DNA from: Chitinophaga ginsengisoli
Lineage (GTDB): Bacteria; Bacteroidota; Bacteroidia; Chitinophagales; Chitinophagaceae
Direction of reading: 5' to 3'
DNA length: 64,000 nucleotides
Assembly: GCF_003014595.1 (NCBI RefSeq)
Contig: NZ_PYGK01000020.1
Span: forward strand, 1-64,000
Shown piece after piece: positions 32,902 to 41,269 of the stretch. Numbering within the stretch: the first letter of the stretch is position 1; each line of letters opens with the position of its first letter. The notes beneath the pieces were generated by a model. The model was not told the DNA's origin. It ran no database searches and saw only the letters and a program-made list of their open reading frames with translations. The position numbers were made by a program, and so were the translations under genes.

Positions 32902-33219
32902 ATGTCAAACGAGATTCCTTTTAAAGAAAACGACGAAAGTGATTACAACTGGTCGGAGATTAATAGAGGAAGTTTTTCAGATCTGAGCGCCATAGAAGAT
33001 GGCACAGATACAAGCATACTGGAAAAGATTGGTGCGAGAGCGGCAATTAATGCGATCAATGAGAACAGAGCCCTGCAATTACCTCTCACATATGAGAAGG
33101 ATGGATGGGTAATTAGAGAATATGCTGACGGGCACGTTGAAAAAATAGAGGAAATTATTACTTCGGAGATTACATCAGGTTTTAAGAAAGGCGCTGTTTT
33201 ACATGTCAAATTTTACTAA
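32902..33219 (+). CDS. Small hypothetical protein upstream of a zeta-type toxin
   Basis: A 105-aa acidic protein with no recognised domain. It begins with a polar stretch rich in Glu and Asp, then a predicted helix (EKIGARAAINAINENRALQL) and a C-terminal beta segment (KDGWVIREYADGHVEKIEE). The gene overlaps the zeta-type gene by 17 bp on the same strand. The arrangement is that of a toxin-antitoxin pair with the antitoxin first. An antitoxin role is inferred from position only; it does not resemble the known epsilon antitoxin. AT-rich composition matches its partner. Confidence 0.55.
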   Translation: MSNEIPFKENDESDYNWSEINRGSFSDLSAIEDGTDTSILEKIGARAAINAINENRALQLPLTYEKDGWVIREYADGHVEKIEEIITSEITSGFKKGAVLHVKFY

Positions 33220-33940
33220 ACGGATGCGCATTTTTGCCGGACCGAATGGTTCTGGTAAAAGCACTATCATTTATGATATCAAAAAGAACTTTTATTCCGG
33301 ATTTTATTTGAATGCGGATGACATCCAGAAAGCATGTAGTGAGAAGGGATTTATAAATATGGGGGATTATCAGTTGAATATTCCCTCAGCTGTTTTTGAA
33401 AAATACCTTTCTACATCTTCCTTAAGGGAAAAATCTGAAAAAGATGGATATAAAGTTGACCTCAGGCTTCAGAATAATATAATCACCACAGGTAAAAATA
33501 CGCATGCATATGAAGCTGCATTGATCGCTGAATTTTTAAGACAGCAGCTAATACATGCAGGGCATTCCTTCTCATTCGAAACAGTGATGTCCCATGTATC
33601 CAAATTGGAGATTCTTAAACAGGCACTGGATGCCGGATATAGAAATTACTTGTATTTTATTGCAACTGATTCTGTTCAAATTAACATTGATAGAGTGAAA
33701 GAAAGGGTGAGAAAGGGAGGTCATAATGTCGATGAGGACAAAATCATAGAAAGATATGCCCGATCCCTGGACTTGCTTTCAAAAGTCATTCCTTATACGT
33801 ATCGTACTTTCCTGATAGATAATTCCCGTTTAAGCTATCGCTTAATTGCAGAATTCGAGAAGGATAGAATGTTGATACATGATCAGGATATCCCTAACTG
33901 GCTACGCATTTACGTGTTGGAAAAAATGCAGTTAATCTGA
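33203..33940 (+). CDS. Zeta toxin-like kinase
   Basis: A 245-aa P-loop kinase resembling zeta toxins, which phosphorylate UDP-N-acetylglucosamine or related sugars and so block wall synthesis. The Walker A loop is GPNGSGKS at 13-20. NADDIQKACSE (about 37-47) corresponds to the helix after the acidic substrate-binding residues, and SFETVMSHVSKLE is a zeta-like segment. RVKERVRKGGHNVDEDKI and the later NSRLSYRL region fit the kinase core. It overlaps the preceding small gene by 17 bp, though an ATG at 33224 would avoid this. The toxin role is inferred; some family members are ordinary kinases. Confidence 0.72.
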   Translation: MSNFTKRMRIFAGPNGSGKSTIIYDIKKNFYSGFYLNADDIQKACSEKGFINMGDYQLNIPSAVFEKYLSTSSLREKSEKDGYKVDLRLQNNIITTGKNTHAYEAALIAEFLRQQLIHAGHSFSFETVMSHVSKLEILKQALDAGYRNYLYFIATDSVQINIDRVKERVRKGGHNVDEDKIIERYARSLDLLSKVIPYTYRTFLIDNSRLSYRLIAEFEKDRMLIHDQDIPNWLRIYVLEKMQLI

Positions 33941-33945
33941 TATCC

Positions 33946-35004
33946 CTACCTCGGCCTATACTTCGACTGCGAAAATATCTGCATCGCATTCTTATTCTCC
34001 ATCAGCTGTTGCAGCGTTACCTCAGGATGCTGTTGCATATACTCCTTCACAATCCTCCAACCTACAAACGGCCCGATCCTACCTGGCGCTCCTTCTGGCA
34101 TACCCTGCGTAGACGGCCCATCATTCATGAAATGCATATTGCTCTGCCAGTCAGATTTATACAACAGGTTCTGTTGCACGAAATACTGCCAGATCATTAG
34201 TTCATTGTCATTACACCACTCCATCTGCTCCTTCGTATACCCCAGACGGATACTATCTTCGGTTTCCGGTAATACCTGCTCCAGGAAGTACTGCTGTTTG
34301 CCGGCGCTTACCAGCTGATTGATCAGCTGTTCACCTGCATCTGCACCCGGGTATTTCTGTTGCACCAGTACCTGGATGCAATTGGTCGTAAGATATTCAG
34401 GGGAGAATTTGCGGATCATGTACATAGGGTAATCAGGCAGCATGGGATATATCGGGAAATCTTTGCCCAGGTACATATCCAACCCTATACCCAGCACAGA
34501 ATCAACAGTTACAGCACCGTAATTACTGATCACGGAACTGAAGGTGACTATTCTCTGCGGAAGGCGGAAGGAAGGAATATAGTATTTGATATAACGAAAA
34601 CTCTGCGCCAGGTCTTTTTCCAGTGCATCCAGCTTAGGGAAATGTGCATTGATGGAATCCTGCAACACCCGGTAATCGCTGTTACCAACAAGCATACGGG
34701 TCTGCAACAGTATCATTTTACTGGTGTCTGCATAAGGACCGAAATTCATGATATGCTCGATATAGGCCGGCAGGAAAGCAGGATATGCTTTTGCCAGCTG
34801 TTGGAGGCCCGGTTGGATATTATTGGTATCCAACTTGAACAAGGCATGATCAAAACGGTCAATTTGTACGTTGACAGCAATATGGCTCACATCTGGCACG
34901 TTTTTGTGCTTACAGGAGGAGACACAGCATATAAGGATGAGCGCGTACCATAAGCACTGAGTGCTACCAGCTAATTTATTAACGTAATTTCGCATACTTA
35001 ACAT
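33946..35004 (-). CDS. gldB: Gliding motility lipoprotein
   Basis: A 352-aa GldB, required for gliding in flavobacteria and present in non-gliding relatives. The signal is followed by lipobox VSSC, Cys31 region. IDRFDHALFKLD and the stretch MNFGPYADTSKMILLQ are typical of the family, as is the C-terminal segment GMPEGAPGRIGPFVGWRIVKEYMQ. An alternative start three codons later (34995) is equally possible. The gene is convergent with the zeta-type gene, 5 bp away. A barrel-protein gene and nadE lie on the other side, matching the gldB-nadE neighbourhood seen in Bacteroidota. Confidence 0.92.
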   Translation of the reverse strand: MLSMRNYVNKLAGSTQCLWYALILICCVSSCKHKNVPDVSHIAVNVQIDRFDHALFKLDTNNIQPGLQQLAKAYPAFLPAYIEHIMNFGPYADTSKMILLQTRMLVGNSDYRVLQDSINAHFPKLDALEKDLAQSFRYIKYYIPSFRLPQRIVTFSSVISNYGAVTVDSVLGIGLDMYLGKDFPIYPMLPDYPMYMIRKFSPEYLTTNCIQVLVQQKYPGADAGEQLINQLVSAGKQQYFLEQVLPETEDSIRLGYTKEQMEWCNDNELMIWQYFVQQNLLYKSDWQSNMHFMNDGPSTQGMPEGAPGRIGPFVGWRIVKEYMQQHPEVTLQQLMENKNAMQIFSQSKYRPR

Positions 35005-35062
35005 CTAACTACGAATAGGTAAAAATATTATATAGCTTGTATTAAAAAAAAGATAAAATTAT

Positions 35063-35743
35063 ATGAGGAAAGGAATATTCATCATGTTTTTGTTATTAAA
35101 TGCAGCCGCATTGAAGGCGCAGCGCAACTTTATACAGGAGAACAGGGTGCGGCTGGGCTTTAAACTGGACCCCACAGTTTTCTGGCTGCAACCCCAGGAA
35201 TCAGGCGTTGACCGTAATTCGGCCCGCGCCGGTGTCAGCTTTGGCATTATGGCAGACTTTCTGCTCGACGAAACAGGGCGGTATGCCATCGCTTCCGGTT
35301 TACAGGTGTCTACCACCGGCAGCACATTGAAATATGAAGCTAATAAGGGGCTGGACGACTATAAGCAGATCCCGGCAGAATATAAACTGAAAATCACCTA
35401 CGTAGAAATCCCGTTTGCATTGAAGCTCAAGACTGATACCGACAACGGGTTGGGTCTCTGGGGACAGTTCGGTACATATCTGGGCGTTCCCGTACGTGGC
35501 AGGGCAGATGTTGTTAGTCTGCAGGCCAATGACGACAAAGTGAATGTATTGCGTACTATTACACCCATCAATATGGGACTGCTGATCGGCGCCGGTATTG
35601 AATATCCATTGGGCGAAAGGCTGACTGGTATGGCTGGGCTCAGCTACCGGAATGGGTTCATTGATGTGACCCGCAACGGAAAATGGGAGGATGGCAAAGT
35701 AAATATGAATAGCTTTGCATTAAATCTGGGATTATTCTTTTAA
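35063..35743 (+). CDS. PorT-like outer-membrane beta-barrel protein
   Basis: A 226-aa secreted protein with a signal peptide (MRKGIFIMFLLLNAAALKAQ) and a chain of amphipathic strands ending in FALNLGLFF, the C-terminal signature of barrel insertion. GFKLDPTVFWLQPQ, RYAIASGLQVSTTGSTLKYE and ITYVEIPFALKLK are typical of the PF13568-like family to which PorT belongs. PorT serves the type IX secretion system. I call this only PorT-like because many paralogues exist and the sequence does not settle it. nadE follows 13 bp downstream on the same strand. gldB is divergent. Confidence 0.72.
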   Translation: MRKGIFIMFLLLNAAALKAQRNFIQENRVRLGFKLDPTVFWLQPQESGVDRNSARAGVSFGIMADFLLDETGRYAIASGLQVSTTGSTLKYEANKGLDDYKQIPAEYKLKITYVEIPFALKLKTDTDNGLGLWGQFGTYLGVPVRGRADVVSLQANDDKVNVLRTITPINMGLLIGAGIEYPLGERLTGMAGLSYRNGFIDVTRNGKWEDGKVNMNSFALNLGLFF

Positions 35744-35756
35744 AAGACGTTTGTAG

Positions 35757-37421
35757 ATGAAAATTATACTTGCTCAACAGAACTATCATATCGGCAATTT
35801 CGAATTAAATACACAGAAGATCCTGGAAGGAATTAAAGCAGCCGAAGCGCAGGGAGCTGACCTGGTAGTATTCTCTGAGCTGTGTGTATGCGGTTACCCA
35901 CCCAGGGACTTCCTGGAGTTTGAAGATTTTATCCAGCAATCCTATGCTGCCATCGACAAGATCAAAGCCCATACCGCCAATATCGCGGTGCTGGTAGGTG
36001 GCCCCTGCCGGAATCCACAGCCGGAAGGAAAGGACCTTTTTAACGCCGCCTGGTTCTTGCACGAAGGAGAAGTAAAACAGGTCATTCATAAGACATTACT
36101 GCCTACTTACGACGTATTTGACGAATACCGCTACTTCGAGCCCAGTTATGCCTGGAATGTAGTGCCTTTCAAAGGGAAGAAGCTGGCAGTGACCATCTGT
36201 GAAGATATCTGGAACCTGGGAGATAATCCCTTGTACAGGGTGTGCCCGATGGACCAGATGATGGAACAGCAGCCAGATGTCATGATCAACCTGTCAGCCT
36301 CTCCGTTCGACTATGATCATGCGCAGAACCGTAAGGAGATCGTCCGTTCCAATGTACGTAAGTACGGTATTCCCATGTACTATTGTAATGCTGTTGGCTC
36401 TCAGACAGAGATCGTCTTTGACGGAGGTTCAGTCATTTTTGATGCGCAGGGTAATGTGGTAAAGGAACTGCCTTATTTCGAAGAGGCGATAGACGGGTAT
36501 GACCTGGACCTGCTGTTGCAGTCCCAACAGCCGGCGGTGGATACAGCGTATACACCGGTGACGACATTACTGCCTGAATATAACATCGATCGTATTTACC
36601 AGGCTATTATCCTGGGTATAAAGGATTATTTCCAGAAAATGGGCTTCACAAAAGCCATCCTGGGATCTTCCGGTGGCATTGACAGCGCAGTAACACTGGC
36701 ATTGGCAGTAGAAGCGCTCGGAAAGGAAAACGTAAGAGCCATCCTGATGCCATCTCCCTACTCCACTGAACATTCTGTGGATGATGCGGTGGCCTTATCA
36801 AAGAACCTGGATAATCCATATGATATCATCCGCATCAACGATATTTATGAGAGCTTCCTGGAAACCCTCAACCCCTATTTTGAAGGCAGGCCTTTTAATG
36901 TGGCGGAGGAAAATACCCAATCCCGCATCCGGGGCAACCTGCTGATGGGTTTAGCTAATAAATTCGGGTATATCCTGCTGAATACTTCCAACAAGAGTGA
37001 ATTGTCTACCGGTTATGGTACACTCTATGGCGATATGGCCGGCGGACTGGCAGTATTGGGAGATGTATACAAAATGCAGGTGTATGCCCTGGCCCGGTAT
37101 ATCAACAGGAATAAAGAGATCATCCCGGCGAATATCATCGATAAAGCACCATCTGCTGAGTTGCGCCCTAACCAGAAAGACAGTGATAGCCTGCCTGATT
37201 ATGCTGTCCTGGACAGAATACTGTATCAATACATCGAACGCCGGCAGAGCCCTAAAGAGATCATTGCCCAGGGATTTGATGCCGCCCTGGTAGCCCGTAC
37301 GCTCAAAATGGTAAACACCAATGAGTACAAGCGGAACCAGTTCTGCCCTATTATCCGCGTCTCTTCCAAGGCTTTCGGCGTAGGAAGAAGGGTGCCGATC
37401 GTAGGAAAATACCTTTCATAA
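35757..37421 (+). CDS. nadE: Glutamine-dependent NAD+ synthetase
   Basis: A 554-aa enzyme that amidates nicotinic acid adenine dinucleotide to NAD+ using glutamine. The N-terminal nitrilase-type glutaminase has Glu41 in FSELCVCGYPP, Lys in VIHKTLLPTYDVFDEYRYF, and Cys in LAVTICEDIWN. The C-terminal synthetase has the ATP-pyrophosphatase loop GSSGGIDSAVTLALAVE, then TNKSELSTGYGTLYGD-like STSNKSELSTGYGT and KAPSAELRPNQKDSDSLP. Length suits the two-domain type. It lies close after the barrel gene and before a palindromic repeat. Its supply of NAD is relevant to the NAD-linked NADAR cassette only as background. Confidence 0.95.
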   Translation: MKIILAQQNYHIGNFELNTQKILEGIKAAEAQGADLVVFSELCVCGYPPRDFLEFEDFIQQSYAAIDKIKAHTANIAVLVGGPCRNPQPEGKDLFNAAWFLHEGEVKQVIHKTLLPTYDVFDEYRYFEPSYAWNVVPFKGKKLAVTICEDIWNLGDNPLYRVCPMDQMMEQQPDVMINLSASPFDYDHAQNRKEIVRSNVRKYGIPMYYCNAVGSQTEIVFDGGSVIFDAQGNVVKELPYFEEAIDGYDLDLLLQSQQPAVDTAYTPVTTLLPEYNIDRIYQAIILGIKDYFQKMGFTKAILGSSGGIDSAVTLALAVEALGKENVRAILMPSPYSTEHSVDDAVALSKNLDNPYDIIRINDIYESFLETLNPYFEGRPFNVAEENTQSRIRGNLLMGLANKFGYILLNTSNKSELSTGYGTLYGDMAGGLAVLGDVYKMQVYALARYINRNKEIIPANIIDKAPSAELRPNQKDSDSLPDYAVLDRILYQYIERRQSPKEIIAQGFDAALVARTLKMVNTNEYKRNQFCPIIRVSSKAFGVGRRVPIVGKYLS

Positions 37422-37431
37422 TCGTACTTAC

Positions 37432-37506
37432 CAATCAGGAATTGTGAATGAAGAATTGGAATGGGAGCGCCTCATTCCCTAATTCTTAATTCACAATTCC
37501 TGATTG
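37432..37506. repeat. Palindromic AT-rich intergenic repeat
   Basis: A 75-bp element with arms caatcaggaattgtgaatga and the complementary tcacaattcctgattg, paired over more than 30 bp each side with a few mismatches and a small central loop near gcgcc. It lies between nadE and serS. The AGGAATT and AAGAATT cores match the repeats at 24.7 and 30.9 kb. Confidence 0.85.
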
Positions 37507-37541
37507 ACTGTTATATTTGCTGAAATTTAATAAATCTTAAA

Positions 37542-38816
37542 ATGTTACAAGTTCCGTTCATTCGTCAAAACAAAGACCTGGTGCTGGAACGGCTCGCTTT
37601 GAAAAATTTCAAGGAGCTGGAACTGGTTGATCAGGTACTGGAGCTGGACGACAAGCGCAAGAAATTAACCCTTGAGTATGATGAGACAAAGGCCAAAGCA
37701 AATTCGCTGTCAAAAGAGATAGGTAAGCTGATGGCCCAGGGACAGAAAGATGAAGCGGAATCACGTAAATCGGAAGTAACATCGCTGAATGAAAAGCTGC
37801 ACCCCATCAATGAAGAGCTGGCGGCAGCTGAAAAGCTTTTACACGATACACTTGTAAAACTGCCTAACCTGCCATCTCCGCTGGTGCCTCCAGGTAAAAC
37901 ACCTGAGGACAATGTGGAAGTGCGTAAAGGTGGTGAGATCCCCGCATTATATGAAGGGGCAGTGCCTCACTGGGATCTGGCAAAGAAGTATGATCTGATT
38001 GATTTTGAACTGGGAAATAAGATCTCCGGCGCCGGCTTCCCGGTATATAAGAACCGTGGAGCACGTTTGCAGCGCGCTATGATCCAGTATTTTCTGAACT
38101 ATAATACCAGCAAAGGATATACGGAATTCCAGGTGCCACACCTCGTCAATGAGGCTTCCGGTTATGGTACCGGACAACTGCCGGATAAGGAAGGCCAGAT
38201 GTATTTTGTAGGGGAAGATGAGCTATACCTCATCCCTACTGCAGAAGTACCGCTGACCAACTTATTCAGAGATGAGATACTGAAAGACAGCGAATTGCCT
38301 GTAAAACTGACCGGTTATACGCCCTGTTTCCGTCGTGAGGCGGGTTCTTACGGTAAAGATGTACGTGGTCTGAACCGTCTGCACCAGTTCGATAAGGTAG
38401 AAATAGTACAGGTAGTACATCCGGAAGAGTCTTATGATGTGCTGGATGAAATGGTAGTACATGTGGAAGAACTGGTAAAGGCCCTGGAACTGCCATACCG
38501 CATCCTGCGCCTGTGTGGTGGTGATATGGGTTTCGGTTCTGCGCTGACCTACGATTTTGAAGTGTATAGCACTGCACAGCAAAGATGGCTGGAAGTGAGC
38601 TCTGTATCCAACTTTGAAGCCTTTCAGGCAAATCGTGCCAAGATCCGTTTTAAAGACGGTGGTGGTAAACCTCAGCTGGTACATACGCTGAATGGCAGCT
38701 CCCTGGCATTACCGCGTATACTGGCTTGTATACTGGAAAACAACCAGACGCCAGACGGTATTAATATCCCGAAAGTGCTACAGCCTTATTTTGGTGGAGA
38801 CAAGATCGCACTATAA
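37542..38816 (+). CDS. serS: Seryl-tRNA synthetase
   Basis: Class II synthetase charging tRNA-Ser, 424 aa. The N-terminal 100 residues form the long antiparallel coiled coil that recognises the long variable arm of tRNA-Ser (KRKKLTLEYDETKAKANSLSKEIGKLM). Motif 2 is TPCFRREAGSYGKDVRGLNRLHQFDKVEIV, and motif 3 is the LNGSSLALPRILACILENNQ segment. QVPHLVN precedes the typical TGQLP. The window's tRNA-Ser gene lies at 274-360. The gene is followed by a terminator. Confidence 0.96.
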   Translation: MLQVPFIRQNKDLVLERLALKNFKELELVDQVLELDDKRKKLTLEYDETKAKANSLSKEIGKLMAQGQKDEAESRKSEVTSLNEKLHPINEELAAAEKLLHDTLVKLPNLPSPLVPPGKTPEDNVEVRKGGEIPALYEGAVPHWDLAKKYDLIDFELGNKISGAGFPVYKNRGARLQRAMIQYFLNYNTSKGYTEFQVPHLVNEASGYGTGQLPDKEGQMYFVGEDELYLIPTAEVPLTNLFRDEILKDSELPVKLTGYTPCFRREAGSYGKDVRGLNRLHQFDKVEIVQVVHPEESYDVLDEMVVHVEELVKALELPYRILRLCGGDMGFGSALTYDFEVYSTAQQRWLEVSSVSNFEAFQANRAKIRFKDGGGKPQLVHTLNGSSLALPRILACILENNQTPDGINIPKVLQPYFGGDKIAL

Positions 38817-38840
38817 ATAAAGAAATATTGAAATAATAGA

Positions 38841-38872
38841 AAAGCGTTGCATATGTTGCAGCGCTTTTTTTT
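38841..38872 (+). terminator. Terminator after serS
   Basis: The arms aaagcgttgca (38841-38851) and tgcagcgcttt (38857-38867) pair with one wobble, followed by an eight-T run. It fits the end of the serS transcript. Confidence 0.85.
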
Positions 38873-38889
38873 GTAGTTACATTTGTAGT

Positions 38890-39435
38890 ATGCAGCACTT
38901 TCTACCCAATGGCCAGGTATTATTGGTGCGCCCGGCCCTTCTGGAAGACGCTCCGGCGCTGTTAGCCCTGTTCCGGCAGCTGACTATGGAAACAGATTTT
39001 CTGCTCATGACCAGACAGGAAGCGGCAGAACTGACTGTCGTGGACGAACGGGCATTTATCAGCTCTCTCAGTAATGAGTCCAAACATCTTCACCTGCTGG
39101 CGATGGTGGAAAACCGTCTTACAGGTTCTATTACTATCAAACAATCAGATCTGAAGAAAGAAGCTCATATGGGCCAGCTGGGGATCGCCATCCTGCATGA
39201 ATACTGGAATATGGGTATCGGCCGCCGGCTGATGACCACTGCCCTACGTTGGGCGGAACAGCATAATGAGCTGGAAATCATCCACCTCAATGTGTTTGCA
39301 AATAATGAAAGAGCTATCCAGTTGTATCGTAACTTTGGTTTCCTGGAATATGGACGTTTGCTCCAGGGATTTAGGCAAACGGATGGTACATATGGCGATT
39401 CAATATTAATGTCTAAAAGGATAAAGAACGGATGA
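38890..39435 (+). CDS. GNAT family N-acetyltransferase
   Basis: A 181-aa acetyl-CoA-dependent acyltransferase of the GNAT fold. The acetyl-CoA binding motif is GQLGIAILHEYWNMGIGRRLMTTAL, with the Q/RxxGxG/A pattern read as the NMGIGRRL run. The C-terminal stretch LNVFANNERAIQLYRNFGFLEYGRL is the second classic motif. It most resembles the RimJ/L and spermidine N-acetyltransferase branch, but the substrate is not clear. The 3' end overlaps the next gene (MoeB-rhodanese) by 4 bp, suggesting translational coupling. Confidence 0.85.
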   Translation: MQHFLPNGQVLLVRPALLEDAPALLALFRQLTMETDFLLMTRQEAAELTVVDERAFISSLSNESKHLHLLAMVENRLTGSITIKQSDLKKEAHMGQLGIAILHEYWNMGIGRRLMTTALRWAEQHNELEIIHLNVFANNERAIQLYRNFGFLEYGRLLQGFRQTDGTYGDSILMSKRIKNG

Positions 39436-40517
39436 TGCAACGATATGACAGACACTTGAAACTGGAAGGCTTCGGTCCCGCAAAACAACAACTGCTCAAC
39501 AACGCAGCAGTACTGGTAATAGGTGCAGGTGGATTAGGAGTGCCCGTATTGCAATATCTCACTGCAATGGGAATCGGAAAGATCGGTATCGTGGAACACG
39601 ATGATATTTCTCTCACAAACCTGCAAAGACAGGTGCTTTACAACACCAACGAAGTAGGCAGCCCGAAATTGAAAGCAGCAGTACAACACCTGCAGCAACT
39701 CAATCCGGAAGTACAATTCGCTATGTACGATACCTGGATCATGCCAGACAATGCGCTTGACATTATCCGGCCTTATGATGTAGTGGTGGACTGCACAGAT
39801 AATTTTGGTACCCGCTACCTGGTCAATGATGCCTGCGTAATACTCAACAAACCCTTTGTATATGGCGCCATCCATAAGTACGAAGGACAGGTCAGCGTAT
39901 TCAATTACAAGGGTAGTGCTACTTACCGCTGCCTGTTCCCCGAACAGCCGGAACCGGGCACCATGCTGAATTGCAGTGATATTGGTGTACTGGGCGTCCT
40001 GCCCGGGATCATCGGTACCTATCAGGCCAACGAAACAGTAAAGATCATCACAGGTATTGGTGAACCACTCAGCAATCAATTACTGACCATCGATACACTC
40101 TATAACATCCATCACACTTTCCAGATCAAACCTGTTCCCGGTAATCATGACATTACCACACTGCAGGATAGCTATGAGCAGCCCTGCGATACAGGTGGCG
40201 TGAAAAGTTTATCAGTGCATCAGTTGGAAGATTGGCTGGAAACAGAAAAGCCTTTACAACTGATAGATGTAAGAGAGCCTGATGAATGGGAAATATGCCA
40301 TATTCCGCAAGCCATGCATGTACCGATGCGGATGGTTGGAAGTATTATTCCTAAACTGAGAAAAGATCAGCCGATAGCCTTGATATGCCATCATGGAATG
40401 CGCAGCCTGATGGTCGCGCAGCAACTGGATGCAGCAGGTTTTCCTGCGGTCTACAATGTAGAAGGCGGCATCCATGCCTGGGCAGCCGAAATTGATGTAG
40501 AAATGAACACTTATTAA
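39432..40517 (+). CDS. MoeB/ThiF-type adenylyltransferase with C-terminal rhodanese domain
   Basis: A 361-aa fusion of an E1-like adenylyltransferase (about 1-250) and a rhodanese domain (about 265-355). The ATP-binding GAGGLG is at 31-36, with RQVLYNTNEVGSPKL, DCTDNFGTRY, and GVLGVLPGIIG typical of MoeB/ThiF. The rhodanese loop CHHGMR carries the sulfur-binding Cys319. The architecture is that of MOCS3/Uba4, which activate and sulfurate MoaD/ThiS-type carriers. In the E1 half the usual CxxC zinc pair (CYRC) is TYRC, and the second CxxC is absent. Zinc is probably not bound. A MoaD lies at 45.6 kb. Confidence 0.88.
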   Translation: MMQRYDRHLKLEGFGPAKQQLLNNAAVLVIGAGGLGVPVLQYLTAMGIGKIGIVEHDDISLTNLQRQVLYNTNEVGSPKLKAAVQHLQQLNPEVQFAMYDTWIMPDNALDIIRPYDVVVDCTDNFGTRYLVNDACVILNKPFVYGAIHKYEGQVSVFNYKGSATYRCLFPEQPEPGTMLNCSDIGVLGVLPGIIGTYQANETVKIITGIGEPLSNQLLTIDTLYNIHHTFQIKPVPGNHDITTLQDSYEQPCDTGGVKSLSVHQLEDWLETEKPLQLIDVREPDEWEICHIPQAMHVPMRMVGSIIPKLRKDQPIALICHHGMRSLMVAQQLDAAGFPAVYNVEGGIHAWAAEIDVEMNTY

Positions 40518-40525
40518 ACTGGCTT

Positions 40526-41269
40526 ATGTCTGTTGAACTTTGCATACTGTTTTTTACGGTAGCGCTATTGTATGCTTCTGCTGGTTTTGGTGGAGGTTCG
40601 AGTTACCTGGCTTTAATGGCACTGTGGAGTGTTGATTTCCAGCTGATGAAATCAACCGCACTACTCTGTAATGTCGTAGTGGTGATAGGCGGTGTCTATC
40701 ACTTTTACCGTGCGGGCCAGTTGCCGCTGAAGAGAGCCCTGCAGCTAAGCCTGATCAGTGTACCGTTTGCATTTGCAGGCAGTTATCTGCCCTTAAAACA
40801 ACATACTTTTTTCCTGCTGCTGGGCATTGCGTTGACGTCAGCCGCTTTGTTGATGTGTTACAAACTGTTCCTGGAAAAGGAATATGTGCCGGATCCCAAT
40901 GCACAAAAGACTTACAAATACGGCGTTGTGGGCGCTGCTATCGGCTTATTATCAGGTATGACAGGTATTGGCGGAGGTATTTATTTGTCGCCGGTATTAC
41001 GTCTGGGGCGTTATGATACAGCGAAGAAGATAGCGGGGATCTGCAGTGTGTTTATACTGGTAAATTCTATCGGCGGTTTATTAGGACAGGCCAGCAAAGG
41101 AGAAATTATATTTGATCTTCACTTTGCCGGCCCGCTTTTATTATCTGTTATCGTCGGCGGACAGATAGGCGCCCGTTTGAGTGCTGCCGTACTGAAACCG
41201 AGGATAGTGGAAGGTGCTACTGCATTACTGATATTGTACGCTGGTGTCCGAATGCTTATCCAGGGGTAA
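40526..41269 (+). CDS. TauE/SafE family permease
   Basis: A 247-aa inner-membrane protein with about eight helices. The GxxASxGFGGGSSYLALMAL near the N-terminus (18-34) and GLLSGMTGIGGGIYLSPVL are the paired TauE repeat motifs. The family exports small sulfur-containing anions, but some members transport other substrates. It starts 8 bp after the MoeB-rhodanese gene, so the two are probably co-transcribed, linking sulfur mobilisation and export. This is the second family member in the window and lacks the N-terminal extension of the one at 14.2 kb. Its 3' end overlaps the PepSY gene by 45 bp. Confidence 0.85.
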   Translation: MSVELCILFFTVALLYASAGFGGGSSYLALMALWSVDFQLMKSTALLCNVVVVIGGVYHFYRAGQLPLKRALQLSLISVPFAFAGSYLPLKQHTFFLLLGIALTSAALLMCYKLFLEKEYVPDPNAQKTYKYGVVGAAIGLLSGMTGIGGGIYLSPVLRLGRYDTAKKIAGICSVFILVNSIGGLLGQASKGEIIFDLHFAGPLLLSVIVGGQIGARLSAAVLKPRIVEGATALLILYAGVRMLIQG

